NCBI GenBank assembly: GCA_964398945.1
Contig: CAYNOT010000019.1
Location: 39,453 to 103,452 of the forward strand
Length of the DNA: 64,000 nt
Direction of reading: 5' to 3'
DNA from: JBGTGG01 sp964398945
GTDB taxonomy: Bacteria > Bacteroidota > Bacteroidia > Cytophagales > Cyclobacteriaceae
Shown here: piece after piece, positions 9,394 through 17,746 of the stretch
Numbering within the stretch: the first letter of the stretch is position 1
How the letters are laid out: the number at the start of each line of letters is the position of its first letter
Program-made: the position numbers and the translations under genes
The notes under the pieces: model-generated
What the model was told of the DNA's origin: nothing
Seen by the model: the letters and a program-made list of their open reading frames with translations, nothing else
Databases searched by the model: none

Positions 9394-9433
9394 TATACAA
9401 AAAATCCCCAATTGTTTTGCAAGAGGGGATTTT
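9394..9433 (-). terminator. Rho-independent terminator after the DUF1573 gene
   Basis: On the minus strand, AAAATCCCC and GGGGATTTT (plus-strand positions 9425-9433 and 9401-9409) form a perfect 9-bp stem with a 15-nt loop, followed by a T-rich run. It lies 20 bp past the DUF1573 stop codon and 36 bp before the yajC start. Confidence 0.85.
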
Positions 9434-9452
9434 AAGTGAAATGAATTTCCTT

Positions 9453-9998
9453 TTACTGCTTTAGCGGACCGGCATCAGCGGATGGTTTTGGTTTTACCAT
9501 TGCTTTGAACCTGATGATTTTTGTCGTAGGCCATGCATTGGTGGTAACCGTAATGGTTTTATTCTGCATGTTCGGTTTACCATTGCTATCGAAAGATGCT
9601 TTAACAAAACCTGTTCCGCCAACAGGAATAGGTTCTTTGCTCCAATCAGGAACTGTGCAACCACACGAAGGTTGGGCATTTTGTATGATCAAAGGAGCCT
9701 CCCCTGTATTCTTAAATGTATACGTGTGTTCCACAACTTGTCCTTCGTTGATTGTACCGAAGTCAAAATCTTCGGTTTCAAAATCGATTGCTGGTAGTGG
9801 CCCGTCCGGCTTTTCTGCAGGAGCAGCAGGAGTAGTGGCAACAGGTGTTGCGGCAGGTATGCTTTTACCTTCAATTTCTGCTAAGCGGCTTTCCAACTCA
9901 GCAATTTTTTTCTCAGCATCACTATTTTTACATCCGGTTGCCGCAAATGCAACAAGTGCTACAATCATCCAAACATTTCTCATTATTTTCATCATCAT
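9453..9998 (-). CDS. DUF1573 domain lipoprotein
   Basis: A 181-residue predicted lipoprotein with a lipobox ending at Cys23 (AATGC), a short coiled-coil (KKIAELESRLAEIEG), an Ala/Pro/Thr-rich linker, then one DUF1573 Ig-like domain (about residues 72-165) with the hallmark EDFDFGTINEGQVVEHTYTF and the NAQPSCGCTVPDW block. The family is common in Bacteroidota envelopes and has no established biochemical role. It is followed by a strong terminator. Confidence 0.87.
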   Translation of the reverse strand: MMMKIMRNVWMIVALVAFAATGCKNSDAEKKIAELESRLAEIEGKSIPAATPVATTPAAPAEKPDGPLPAIDFETEDFDFGTINEGQVVEHTYTFKNTGEAPLIIQNAQPSCGCTVPDWSKEPIPVGGTGFVKASFDSNGKPNMQNKTITVTTNAWPTTKIIRFKAMVKPKPSADAGPLKQ

Positions 9999-10011
9999 TA
10001 AATTTTACGAT

Positions 10012-10320
10012 TTAACTTTTCTTTCCACGTATTTGTTCCAATAATTCATCTACATCACCTAAAAGTTGTTCGGCTTTGTTCTTGGTTTCTTCCACCACTT
10101 TATTGCCCAGCGATTTTGCTTCTGTTGTCAGCGGGGTTTCCTTTCCGGAAATCAAATCATCCAACATTTGCTGAAGGATGTCCCTATACTTATCCAACTG
10201 AAAGGACAGCTTTTCGCGCGTGCTGGAACCTTTGTCAGGTGCATATAAAATGCCGATGGCTGCACCTGCTGCTGCTCCCAGAAGGAAGGCCAATAATGTA
10301 TTTCCGCTTTTCTTGCTCAT
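10012..10320 (-). CDS. YtxH-domain protein
   Basis: A 102-residue small protein with the YtxH start: a glycine/alanine-rich membrane segment (LLAFLLGAAAGAAIGILYAP, about residues 9-28) followed by DKGSSTREKLS and an amphipathic helical tail. Families of this kind are often labelled general-stress or gas-vesicle-like, but no function follows from that. It lies 13 bp upstream of the DUF1573 gene on the same strand and the two probably share a transcript. Confidence 0.85.
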   Translation of the reverse strand: MSKKSGNTLLAFLLGAAAGAAIGILYAPDKGSSTREKLSFQLDKYRDILQQMLDDLISGKETPLTTEAKSLGNKVVEETKNKAEQLLGDVDELLEQIRGKKS

Positions 10321-10387
10321 AAGGTTACAAATTTACTTAGTACGAGGTTGTAAATGCAAAATTTAACGAATTTTTAACAATCACCAG

Positions 10388-10431
10388 AATTAATTGGCGA
10401 ATTGGTCAATTTCCGGAGCGCTCAATTAATT
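10388..10431. repeat. Nested inverted repeat downstream of nusB
   Basis: AATTAATTG (10388-10396) and CAATTAATT (10423-10431) are perfect 9-bp inverted arms; inside lie GCG/CGC and AATT/AATT pairings, so a long hairpin can form. There is no T-run beside it on either strand, which argues against a simple intrinsic terminator. Confidence 0.5.
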
Positions 10432-10451
10432 ATAAATCAGTAATCAGGAAA

Positions 10452-11591
10452 TTATTTATTGTCAATCAGTCCGCGGCCACTTTTCTTTAATTCGCCACGC
10501 TTTTGTAGTGCTTTCGCGATTACATCCAAAATACCGTTGATGAACTGTGGGCTTTTGGGTGTGCTGTACTGCTTTGTAAGCTCAATGTATTCATTGATGG
10601 TCACCTTTACCGGAATCGATGGGAAATTGATCAACTCTACAATGCCCATTTCCAAAATAATCCGATCAGTCAATGGCAACCGCTCTACTTCCCAATTTCG
10701 TGTATTCTGTGCAATCAATTCTTTATGGTCTGCACTGAGTTCGTTTGCTTTCGTGAAAAGTGTTTCAATAAACTGACGGTCATCTTCCCAATTGACAGAC
10801 AAGGTATGCAGTTGGATATCGTCCTGGCTTTCGGGATGAAACGACTTTACCGTTTTGTCAACCATGCCGCGCACAATTTCTTTGTCTTCCGTCCAGTGCA
10901 ATACTTCCTCTTCTAAATAGGAATTGATCACGGTCTTTTTGCCAAGGATAATTTTCCTGAAAAAATGGTTGATAAATTTTTTCTGCTCTTCGATTGTGAC
11001 ATCGCTTTTATCAAAGTATGCCAGGTATTCTGCATCAGTCCGGACACCTTCCTTAAACCAGGTGCGGATCAAATCAAATTTCGTTGACCAATCGCGATTA
11101 CGCTTCTTCCCTTCCAGCGCCAGGATGTCACTTTTACTGAGTGCCTTTATCCACGCATTGTCCAAAAACAATTGATGGTCAATTCTTTTATCACTTCCGG
11201 CCGCGCGGGCAAACGCCCCTGCCAGATTCAATACTGCGATGTAGATGTCATAGATTTTCTCAACATCCAACACGAGTTGTTTCAAAAGGAAAGAAGTGTC
11301 TTTTCTGGTCTGGACATCATACTGCGATTGGCACTCCGCTAAAACCTTAGCGATTCTTTCTTCGGCTATCGGGTTGGGTTTGCCCCCTTCGAAGCGGTGT
11401 TCAAATTCTTTAAGGGCTTGATTGGTCAGGTTTTTCAAAAGTCCCTTGTCCTGGACTTCCATGGAATTAAGATCGGGCAGAAAACGCTCTTTGATCAGGT
11501 CTAAACAAAGTAAATAATTGGCTTCCTTGCATTGGTGCAAGCTGAACAAGCTTTGCATTACTTTGATGCGCAGGTTTCTTCTATTGAGCAT
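10452..11591 (-). CDS. nusB: Transcription antitermination factor NusB (long Bacteroidota form)
   Basis: A 379-residue RNA-binding factor that works with NusE (S10) in rRNA antitermination. The NusB fold is seen at the C-terminus (about residues 260-370): NWEVERLPLTDRIILEMG, followed by the block with VTINEYIELTKQYSTPKSP and NGILDVIAKAL. The protein is about 2.5 times the E. coli length; the N-terminal part starts with the NusB-like RRNLRIKVMQSLFS and is followed by a long helical insertion, as is usual in this phylum. It leads the nusB-YtxH-DUF1573 group and is preceded by the leucine dehydrogenase terminator. Confidence 0.93.
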   Translation of the reverse strand: MLNRRNLRIKVMQSLFSLHQCKEANYLLCLDLIKERFLPDLNSMEVQDKGLLKNLTNQALKEFEHRFEGGKPNPIAEERIAKVLAECQSQYDVQTRKDTSFLLKQLVLDVEKIYDIYIAVLNLAGAFARAAGSDKRIDHQLFLDNAWIKALSKSDILALEGKKRNRDWSTKFDLIRTWFKEGVRTDAEYLAYFDKSDVTIEEQKKFINHFFRKIILGKKTVINSYLEEEVLHWTEDKEIVRGMVDKTVKSFHPESQDDIQLHTLSVNWEDDRQFIETLFTKANELSADHKELIAQNTRNWEVERLPLTDRIILEMGIVELINFPSIPVKVTINEYIELTKQYSTPKSPQFINGILDVIAKALQKRGELKKSGRGLIDNK

Positions 11592-11629
11592 ATTCTAAAT
11601 CAAAGAACGGATAAATCTTAAAACTGCCG

Positions 11630-11668
11630 TAAAAATAAACATCCCGTCAGCAGGAACCAACGGGATGT
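11630..11668 (-). terminator. Rho-independent terminator downstream of leucine dehydrogenase
   Basis: Read on the minus strand, ACATCCCGT and ACGGGATGT (plus positions 11660-11668 and 11639-11647) form a perfect 9-bp stem with a 12-nt loop, followed directly by TTATTTTT. It insulates nusB from the dehydrogenase gene. Confidence 0.85.
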
Positions 11669-11924
11669 ACTATAAACAATTGGAATTATTTTTAATGATA
11701 GTCTACAAAGATACCCAACGGTCAGAGACTACTATGTCTACTCATACAAAGGGATTCTTTTGCGAGCTATTTATTTTGATGTGCGACTGCGAACTAATTG
11801 TAACATGCCCGCTATGCAGCGCACATCAACTGTACACTACCTTAGAACAATAAATCCCGGGCTATAAAAAGGTATTCCTTAAATTTTAGCTTGGATATGT
11901 TTGCGGGATTATCGGATCTACTTT
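11669..11924. other. Gene-free stretch between leucine dehydrogenase and its terminator
   Basis: About 255 bp between the dehydrogenase stop and the terminator hairpin. No ORF with family resemblance, no RNA gene and no strong repeat was seen. If the terminator belongs to the dehydrogenase, this is an unusually long 3' untranslated region. Confidence 0.4.
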
Positions 11925-13025
11925 TTATCGGGAAATCCTGATTCTTCCTACTTCATTAATCCTTTTCTCACAAAGCTTAATGGCCGCTTCCTGGCTGGTG
12001 ATCTTTTCTTCTTCGGCCAGGTTGAGGATATTCAAACAAGTGGTGTATATTTTTTCAGCATGTTCGAATACACGCGCACGATTATAACCACCCAGATATT
12101 CGTTATAAACATTGATCAAACCCCCAGCGTTGATCAGGAAATCAGGCGCATAAACAATTGATTTGTCGATCAGCATATAACCATGCTTTCTTTCTTCCAT
12201 CAATTGATTATTGGCTGCTCCTGCAATAATGCTACACTTCAAACGCGGAATGGTAAGATCATTAAGCGTTGCGCCCAATGCACAGGGCGCATATATGTCC
12301 ATGTCCAAATCATAGATAGCATCCTGGCCTACAGTCTTCACTCCAAACTTCGTGGCGATGGTATTTACTTTATCTTCATACAGGTCGGTGATATACACAT
12401 TGGCTTTCTCTTTCACCAGGTACTCTACCAAATACATCCCTACCTGCCCAACACCTTGCACACCAATCGTTCTTCCTTCGAGACTATCGGTACCAAATAC
12501 TTTTTTTGCGGTGGCCTTCATCCCCATGTATACTCCGTATGCGGTCACAGGGGAAGGATCGCCTCCACCACCCATTGATTCGGGCAAACCGGTAACATGT
12601 TTTGTTTCCATGGAGATATATTCCATGTCCTGGGTTTTCATATTTACATCTTCGGCTGTGATGTACTTCCCGTTAAGGCTGTTTACAAACTTTCCGAACC
12701 TGCGCATAAACGCTTCGTTCTTTTGGGTTTTTGCATCACCAATGATCACGGCCTTTCCTCCACCAAGGTTTAACCCGGTGATTGCGGCTTTGTACGTCAT
12801 GCCCCGTGATAAGCGAAGCACATCGGTAATGGCTTCTTGTTCCGTTGCATAGTTCCACATACGTGTACCGCCAAGCGCTGGCCCCAACGCTGTGTTGTGA
12901 ATCCCGATGAGGGCTTTTAAACCCGTGGCTTCATCATTACAGAAAACGAGTTGCTCGTGTTCCAAATTTGTGAGCTTGTCAAAGATCCCAACCTGTTCCG
13001 CTTTTTCACGTTCTTTAATCTCCAT
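11925..13025 (-). CDS. Leucine dehydrogenase (Glu/Leu/Phe/Val dehydrogenase family)
   Basis: A 366-residue cytoplasmic NAD-dependent enzyme predicted to deaminate leucine, valine and isoleucine reversibly to the 2-keto acids. The active-site block ALGPALGGTRMW is at residues 47-57, MTYKAAITGLNLGGGKAVI carries Lys79 and Lys91 (matching the two lysines known in Bacillus leucine dehydrogenase), and the dinucleotide-binding GVQGVGQVGMYLVEYL lies near residue 190. The C-terminal helices contain NNQL and PDFLINAGGLINV. It is monocistronic: promoter at 13106-13136 and terminator at 11630-11668. Confidence 0.93.
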   Translation of the reverse strand: MEIKEREKAEQVGIFDKLTNLEHEQLVFCNDEATGLKALIGIHNTALGPALGGTRMWNYATEQEAITDVLRLSRGMTYKAAITGLNLGGGKAVIIGDAKTQKNEAFMRRFGKFVNSLNGKYITAEDVNMKTQDMEYISMETKHVTGLPESMGGGGDPSPVTAYGVYMGMKATAKKVFGTDSLEGRTIGVQGVGQVGMYLVEYLVKEKANVYITDLYEDKVNTIATKFGVKTVGQDAIYDLDMDIYAPCALGATLNDLTIPRLKCSIIAGAANNQLMEERKHGYMLIDKSIVYAPDFLINAGGLINVYNEYLGGYNRARVFEHAEKIYTTCLNILNLAEEEKITSQEAAIKLCEKRINEVGRIRISR

Positions 13026-13105
13026 ATAATTGATTGATTAGTTCGATTTGTTTGTTGTAGTTTTGAAGCCATCAAAGATTTGTCAAAACGTACCCATTAC
13101 GGATG

Positions 13106-13136
13106 CAAAATTATTCCTTTTATCAGAGTTTTTCAA
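13106..13136 (-). promoter_or_regulatory. Predicted promoter of leucine dehydrogenase
   Basis: On the minus strand TAATTTTG (13106-13113) fits the Bacteroidota -7 consensus TAnnTTTG and TTG (13134-13136) stands 20 bp upstream as the -33 element. The implied start site leaves a leader of about 75 nt. Confidence 0.5.
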
Positions 13137-13322
13137 TGGTTTCAAACGTTTGCATAAACTACTGCGAGGATATTTCGTATTCGTGTAAATTGGCCGAACA
13201 TTATTCCATAAAAAGCCGTTGACACAAGATTTAAGAGTTATTTTAATTCCGGAAAAAACGGATCAAATAAACCATTACATCAGACATTTGGGTCTCGGAA
13301 CAAAAAAACAGGGGAGCAATAA

Positions 13323-15113
13323 ATGAAACACCTTAGTTACCTCAATAAATACCTGCTGAAATATAAGTGGCATTTGGTCCTCGGATTTGTGTTTATCATT
13401 ATCTCCACCATTTTCCAAATCGCGCCTGGTATATTGGTGCGTGAGTCCATTAATTTGGTAGTTGATAATATTAAAGTATACCGCGCTTTTGAAGGTGTTG
13501 ATTTGAAAGAAGACTTCTTCGAAATTTTTGCCTACAGCATTTTTATTTACGCGGGGTTGATCCTTGTGATTGCGCTCTTGCGCGGGCTCTTCTTATATTT
13601 TGTTCGGCAAACGCTGATCGTTATGTCGAGGTTGGTGGAATATGATTTAAAGAATGAAATTTTCGCGCATTATCAAACCTTGCCGTTAAGTTTTTATCGC
13701 AGGAACAACACCGGTGATTTGATGAACCGCATCTCCGAAGATGTGAGCCGTGTACGTATGTATTTAGGGCCCGCGATTATGTACGGCTTGCAGTTGGTGG
13801 TACTGTTTGCCATCCTCATTCCGTTCATGTATTCCATCAGTCCAATGCTAACAGGCTATGCTTTGATTCCATTGCCATTGCTTTCGTTCAGTATTTATTT
13901 TGTAAACAATAAGATTGAAAAAAAATCAGAAGACATTCAAAAAAGCCAATCGCGGTTATCAACATTTGCGCAAGAAGCCTTTAGTGGAATACGGGTTATA
14001 AAATCTTTCAACCGGGAGAAAGATTCACTGGAAAGGTTTTCAAGCGAAAGCGAAGAGTATAAAATTGAATCGTTAAAACTCACACGCATCCAGTCGCTGT
14101 TTTTCCCGTTGATCATGGGCTTGATCGGTTTAAGCACGATCTTGACAGTGTATGCCGGAAGCACCGAAGTAATTGCCGGGGATTTATCGTTCGGAAACAT
14201 TGCTGAGTTTATCATTTATGTAAACTTGCTTACCTGGCCTGTTACTTCGCTGGGCTGGACCAGCAGCATTGTGAAACGTGCTGAGGCTTCCCAAAAAAGG
14301 ATCAATGAATTTTTGGAAACGCAAACCAATATCCTTTCAGGGAATTTGCCCGTACGCGAAATCAAAGGAAAAATTGAGTTCAAAAATGTTTCCTTCACCT
14401 ATCCGGACACCGGTATCCAGGCGTTGAAAAATCTTTCCTTTACCGTAAATCCGGGGGAATCACTCGGTATTATCGGAACAACGGGTTCAGGAAAAAGCAC
14501 AGTCTCCAACTTGGTTTCGCGGTTGTTTGATGTGCGCGATGGCGAAATCCGGATTGACGATATCCCCATTCAGGAGTATTCCCTGAACAACCTGCGCACG
14601 CAGATCGGGTATGTGCCACAAGATGTTTTCCTTTTCAGCGATACAATCGAAAACAATATTGGCTTCGGGCTTTCCAGTGTGGGCGATGAGCGTATTGAAC
14701 AAGCTGCAAAAGATGCTGACGTATATAAAAACATTATGGAGTTTCCCGAAGGTTTTAAAACACGTGTAGGTGAACGCGGCATAACTTTATCGGGTGGACA
14801 AAAACAGCGGGTTTCCATTGCGCGTGCTGTGGTGCGTGAACCAAAAATTTTGATGCTCGATGATGCATTATCTGCCGTAGACACAAAAACCGAAAACAAT
14901 ATTTTAAATAGTTTGAAGCGGATCATGAAAGACCGCACTTCGATCATTATTTCACACCGTGTATCCTCTGCGAAGCTGGCCGATAAAATTATTGTGTTAT
15001 CGGATGGGCAAATTGTCGAGCAAGGAACGCATGAATCGTTATTGGAACACAACGGTATTTATGCAGAGCTCTTTGAAAAGCAAGGACAGTTGGATGAGGA
15101 GCCGATTGGATAA
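13323..15113 (+). CDS. ABC exporter half-transporter, MdlA/YheI-like (degenerate Walker B)
   Basis: A 596-residue fused membrane/ATPase exporter subunit: six-helix type-1 exporter domain in residues about 15-325, then the nucleotide-binding domain. Walker A GTTGSGKS is near residue 386, signature LSGGQKQR near 488, and Walker B reads ILMLDDALSAVD, with Asp in place of the catalytic Glu. A canonical signature with LDDALSAVD is the pattern of the MdlA/YheI half of heterodimeric exporters, whose own ATP site is hydrolysis-poor. The likely partner is the exporter at 15965-17737, which has the complementary defect. Divergent from leucine dehydrogenase; the 300-bp gap must hold its promoter. Substrate unknown. 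Confidence 0.9.
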   Translation: MKHLSYLNKYLLKYKWHLVLGFVFIIISTIFQIAPGILVRESINLVVDNIKVYRAFEGVDLKEDFFEIFAYSIFIYAGLILVIALLRGLFLYFVRQTLIVMSRLVEYDLKNEIFAHYQTLPLSFYRRNNTGDLMNRISEDVSRVRMYLGPAIMYGLQLVVLFAILIPFMYSISPMLTGYALIPLPLLSFSIYFVNNKIEKKSEDIQKSQSRLSTFAQEAFSGIRVIKSFNREKDSLERFSSESEEYKIESLKLTRIQSLFFPLIMGLIGLSTILTVYAGSTEVIAGDLSFGNIAEFIIYVNLLTWPVTSLGWTSSIVKRAEASQKRINEFLETQTNILSGNLPVREIKGKIEFKNVSFTYPDTGIQALKNLSFTVNPGESLGIIGTTGSGKSTVSNLVSRLFDVRDGEIRIDDIPIQEYSLNNLRTQIGYVPQDVFLFSDTIENNIGFGLSSVGDERIEQAAKDADVYKNIMEFPEGFKTRVGERGITLSGGQKQRVSIARAVVREPKILMLDDALSAVDTKTENNILNSLKRIMKDRTSIIISHRVSSAKLADKIIVLSDGQIVEQGTHESLLEHNGIYAELFEKQGQLDEEPIG

Positions 15114-15117
15114 TGTA

Positions 15118-15175
15118 CTGATTGCTAATTTCTAATTCAATTCGCTGAACACTACAATTAGTAATTAGAAATCAG
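15118..15175. terminator. Bidirectional terminator-like palindrome between convergent genes
   Basis: CTGATTGCTAATTTCTAATT (15118-15137) and AATTAGTAATTAGAAATCAG (15156-15175) match at 18 of 20 positions as inverted arms around an 18-bp loop. It starts within a few bases of the exporter stop codon and ends 11 bp from the stop of the converging outer-membrane gene. It is AT-rich with no T-run, so it may be an intergenic palindrome rather than a classical terminator. Confidence 0.55.
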
Positions 15176-15186
15176 GTCATTAGAAA

Positions 15187-15912
15187 TTACTTGAAAATGT
15201 ACCGCAGCCCAACACCGCCCTGCAATTTTGTCCAGCCGGGATCCAATCCCACATCCGTAAAAACTTCCACTTCCATAAAGGCAGAGATGGGCATTTGAAA
15301 ATATGAGTATTCAATGCCCGTGACAAACTCCGGGCCGTAGGTAAACCGGCTCCTATCAAAGCGGCCAAATTTATTCTGATTAATTCCGTCATCGTATAAG
15401 TAATCGTATGTGAGTTGAACGGTTTTTATTTCAAAGCCAACCCCCATATAGAACCGCAAGCCCGGTGATACTTTTTCAATATCGAAGTGGCGTAAAATTT
15501 TAAACTCACCCACTAAATCAGCCTTTGCCTGATGCGCCAGGTAATCAATCCCACCAGTGGTTGGAATGGTATCGACCTCAACATACTTATCAAATTGTTC
15601 GCGATAATACCGACTGTACAAAGCACTTGCGGCTTTTCCAAAATCCACAACGAAGCCCCATTTTTTGTCATAATAAAATTTATAGGTGAGTGCGAATGGG
15701 TCGCCCAACTTTATCCCGATCCCCTGATACGGAAATTGACTGTTTTCAAAAATCGGGCATACAATTTTTGCCTTGCTTTTCGGCATCCGGATAGGGTTTT
15801 TACTGTGCCGCTTTTGTGAATACACGCTCTTGGAATAATTCCGCTGCTGGCCAATCGCAGGCAAGCTGAAAACCAGCAACAGGAGCAGGAAACAGGTCTT
15901 TTTGAAGCGCAT
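15187..15912 (-). CDS. Outer-membrane beta-barrel-like protein, unknown function
   Basis: A 241-residue secreted protein: signal peptide MRFKKTCFLLLLLVFSLPAIGQ, a short basic region, then alternating strands ending in an aromatic-terminal YIFK, typical of small outer-membrane barrels of the OmpW/porin-like sort. No named family was recognised. It is placed between two convergent ABC exporter genes that look like one heterodimer, so a link with that exporter is possible but only inferred from position. An 11-bp perfect hairpin in its leader ends at the start codon (15912-15940). Confidence 0.7.
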   Translation of the reverse strand: MRFKKTCFLLLLLVFSLPAIGQQRNYSKSVYSQKRHSKNPIRMPKSKAKIVCPIFENSQFPYQGIGIKLGDPFALTYKFYYDKKWGFVVDFGKAASALYSRYYREQFDKYVEVDTIPTTGGIDYLAHQAKADLVGEFKILRHFDIEKVSPGLRFYMGVGFEIKTVQLTYDYLYDDGINQNKFGRFDRSRFTYGPEFVTGIEYSYFQMPISAFMEVEVFTDVGLDPGWTKLQGGVGLRYIFK

Positions 15913-15940
15913 TAGAGCAAATATAATCCATTTGCTCTAA
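15912..15940 (-). promoter_or_regulatory. Leader hairpin abutting the start codon of the outer-membrane gene
   Basis: TTAGAGCAAAT and ATTTGCTCTAA are perfect 11-bp inverted arms (plus positions 15930-15940 and 15912-15922) with a 7-nt loop. On the minus-strand transcript the 3' arm ends in the A of the ATG, so folding would bury the initiation region. No T-run follows, so it is not a good terminator for the exporter gene upstream. Confidence 0.55.
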
Positions 15941-15964
15941 CCCTTTCATCCGGCAGGGTCAGGG

Positions 15965-17737
15965 TTATGCAAACTCTTTATACTGCATTTTGTGGAGTTG
16001 GCTGTAGCTTCCACCCTTCAGCAACAATTCTTCATGCGTTCCTTCCTCAACGATTTCACCATGATCAAGCACGATGATCTTGTCTGCTTTTTGTATTGTG
16101 GAAAGGCGATGTGCAATTACAATTGCGGTCCGTCCCTTCATCATTTTATCAATCGCATTTTGGATGAGCTCCTCCGTTTCTGAATCCACAGAAGAAGTTG
16201 CTTCATCCAATACCAATACCCGTGGATCATACACCATTGCCCGGATAAAAGAAAGCAATTGCCGCTGGCCAACAGAAAGTGTTGCCCCACGCTCCATCAC
16301 ATTGTACTGAAGTTTTCCGGGCAACCGTTCAATGAACTTTCGCGCTCCCACCAAATCAGCAGCATGCCATATCATCTCTTCTGTTACTTCCGGGTTGTTC
16401 AATGAAATGTTGTTGAAAATCGTATCCGAAAAAAGGAATACATCCTGCAACACCACACCAATATTCCTGCGCAGTGAGCCCAGTTCATATTCAGAAAGAT
16501 CACGACCATCCACAACAATATTCCCTTTGTTGATTTCGTAAAAACGATTTAACAAATTGATAATAGAGGATTTGCCGGCACCCGTTGCCCCCACTAATGC
16601 AATGGTTTCCCCCGGTTGAATGGTTATGCTAATGTTTTTTAACACATATTCTTCATCGGTGTACGCAAACCAAACTTTATCAAATTCTATTTTACCTTCG
16701 AGATGATCGATGTTGATCGCTCCTGTGTTTTGAATATGCTCATCACTATCGATCAGGTTTAAGATTCTGGAAGAACTTACAATCCCCATTTGCAAGGTGT
16801 TGTAGCGATCCGCAATCATCCGTATCGGGCGGAAGAACATTTGTATGTACATGATAAACGCTACCAGCTTGCCCACGGTAATTCCTGTTTCTTCAAAATT
16901 GATCACCCCGCGCGCACCGTACCATACCAACAAGCCAATGCCTGCGGCACCAATAATCTCTGCCACCGGAAAATAAATGGAATAATACAGTACTGATTTT
17001 AAGTTTGCATTCCGATGTTCTTTATTGATCCGGTTGAATTTCCCAAACTCTGTTTTTTCACTTCCAAAAATCTGGACAATGTTCATCCCCGAAATATGTT
17101 CCTGCACAAATGTGTTCAGGTTGGAAACTGCATTTCGAACATCATTAAAAGTAACCTTGATTTTTTCTTTGAAAACATAGGTACTGATCAACATCAGGGG
17201 AATGGTGGAAAGACTAAGCAAAGCCAAACGCCAATCGGTATAAAACATAAGGCCCATGATGAATACAATCTGTAGCAAATCTGAAATCATGGCCGCCAAT
17301 CCTTCACTAAACACATCGGCCAGCGTTTCTACATCCGAAATCGTGCGGGTCACCAATCTTCCAATCGGTGTTTTATCAAAAAACTTTAAGCGAAGGGAAA
17401 GCAAATGTTGGTAAAGTTTTATCCGAATATCCCGAATTACATGTTGGCCAATCCAACCGGATAAATACGTATGTGAATATTGAACAACTGATTGAAGCAA
17501 CAATAAAACAACCAGGAAGCCCATCACCATCAACAATCCCTGGTAGTCCCCGAAAGCTACATGCTTATCAAGCGTCCACTGGATGAGCAGGGGCCGTAAA
17601 GGAGCAACGATCCCCAATGAAACAGTAAGAAAAACAAGAAAATAGAAACGGCCTTTGTAGGGTTGAAGATATTTCGTCAACCGTTTCAACACGTTGAAGT
17701 CAATAATATTACCGCTGCTGATTTTCTCTTTCTCCAC
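15965..17737 (-). CDS. ABC exporter half-transporter, MdlB/YheH-like (altered signature)
   Basis: A 590-residue type-1 exporter half with an N-terminal six-helix domain (about residues 25-325) and a nucleotide-binding domain. Walker A is GATGAGKSS near residue 382, the signature is LSVGQRQLLSF near 486 (Val for the second Gly), and Walker B is canonical with the catalytic Glu (VLVLDEATSSVD). E. coli MdlB has the same LSVGQ plus LDEAT pattern, and its partner MdlA has LSGGQ plus LDDAL, as in the gene at 13323-15113. The two should therefore form one heterodimer with a single competent ATP site. It follows truA by 9 bp. Confidence 0.92.
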   Translation of the reverse strand: MEKEKISSGNIIDFNVLKRLTKYLQPYKGRFYFLVFLTVSLGIVAPLRPLLIQWTLDKHVAFGDYQGLLMVMGFLVVLLLLQSVVQYSHTYLSGWIGQHVIRDIRIKLYQHLLSLRLKFFDKTPIGRLVTRTISDVETLADVFSEGLAAMISDLLQIVFIMGLMFYTDWRLALLSLSTIPLMLISTYVFKEKIKVTFNDVRNAVSNLNTFVQEHISGMNIVQIFGSEKTEFGKFNRINKEHRNANLKSVLYYSIYFPVAEIIGAAGIGLLVWYGARGVINFEETGITVGKLVAFIMYIQMFFRPIRMIADRYNTLQMGIVSSSRILNLIDSDEHIQNTGAINIDHLEGKIEFDKVWFAYTDEEYVLKNISITIQPGETIALVGATGAGKSSIINLLNRFYEINKGNIVVDGRDLSEYELGSLRRNIGVVLQDVFLFSDTIFNNISLNNPEVTEEMIWHAADLVGARKFIERLPGKLQYNVMERGATLSVGQRQLLSFIRAMVYDPRVLVLDEATSSVDSETEELIQNAIDKMMKGRTAIVIAHRLSTIQKADKIIVLDHGEIVEEGTHEELLLKGGSYSQLHKMQYKEFA

Positions 17738-17746
17738 TACTTCTAT

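Noticed and set aside
9505..10044. Long plus-strand ORF of 179 codons opposite the DUF1573 gene
   Set aside because: It is a shadow of a clear lipoprotein gene; its translation has no domain-like pattern.
10328..10359. TAAATTTG box with a TTG 21 bp away just upstream of the YtxH gene
   Set aside because: The box ends 8 bp before the start codon, so the transcript would be practically leaderless; likely chance in AT-rich DNA.
14570..15052. 160-codon minus-strand ORF inside the ABC exporter gene
   Set aside because: Antisense to the nucleotide-binding domain; serine/cysteine-rich translation is typical of a shadow frame.
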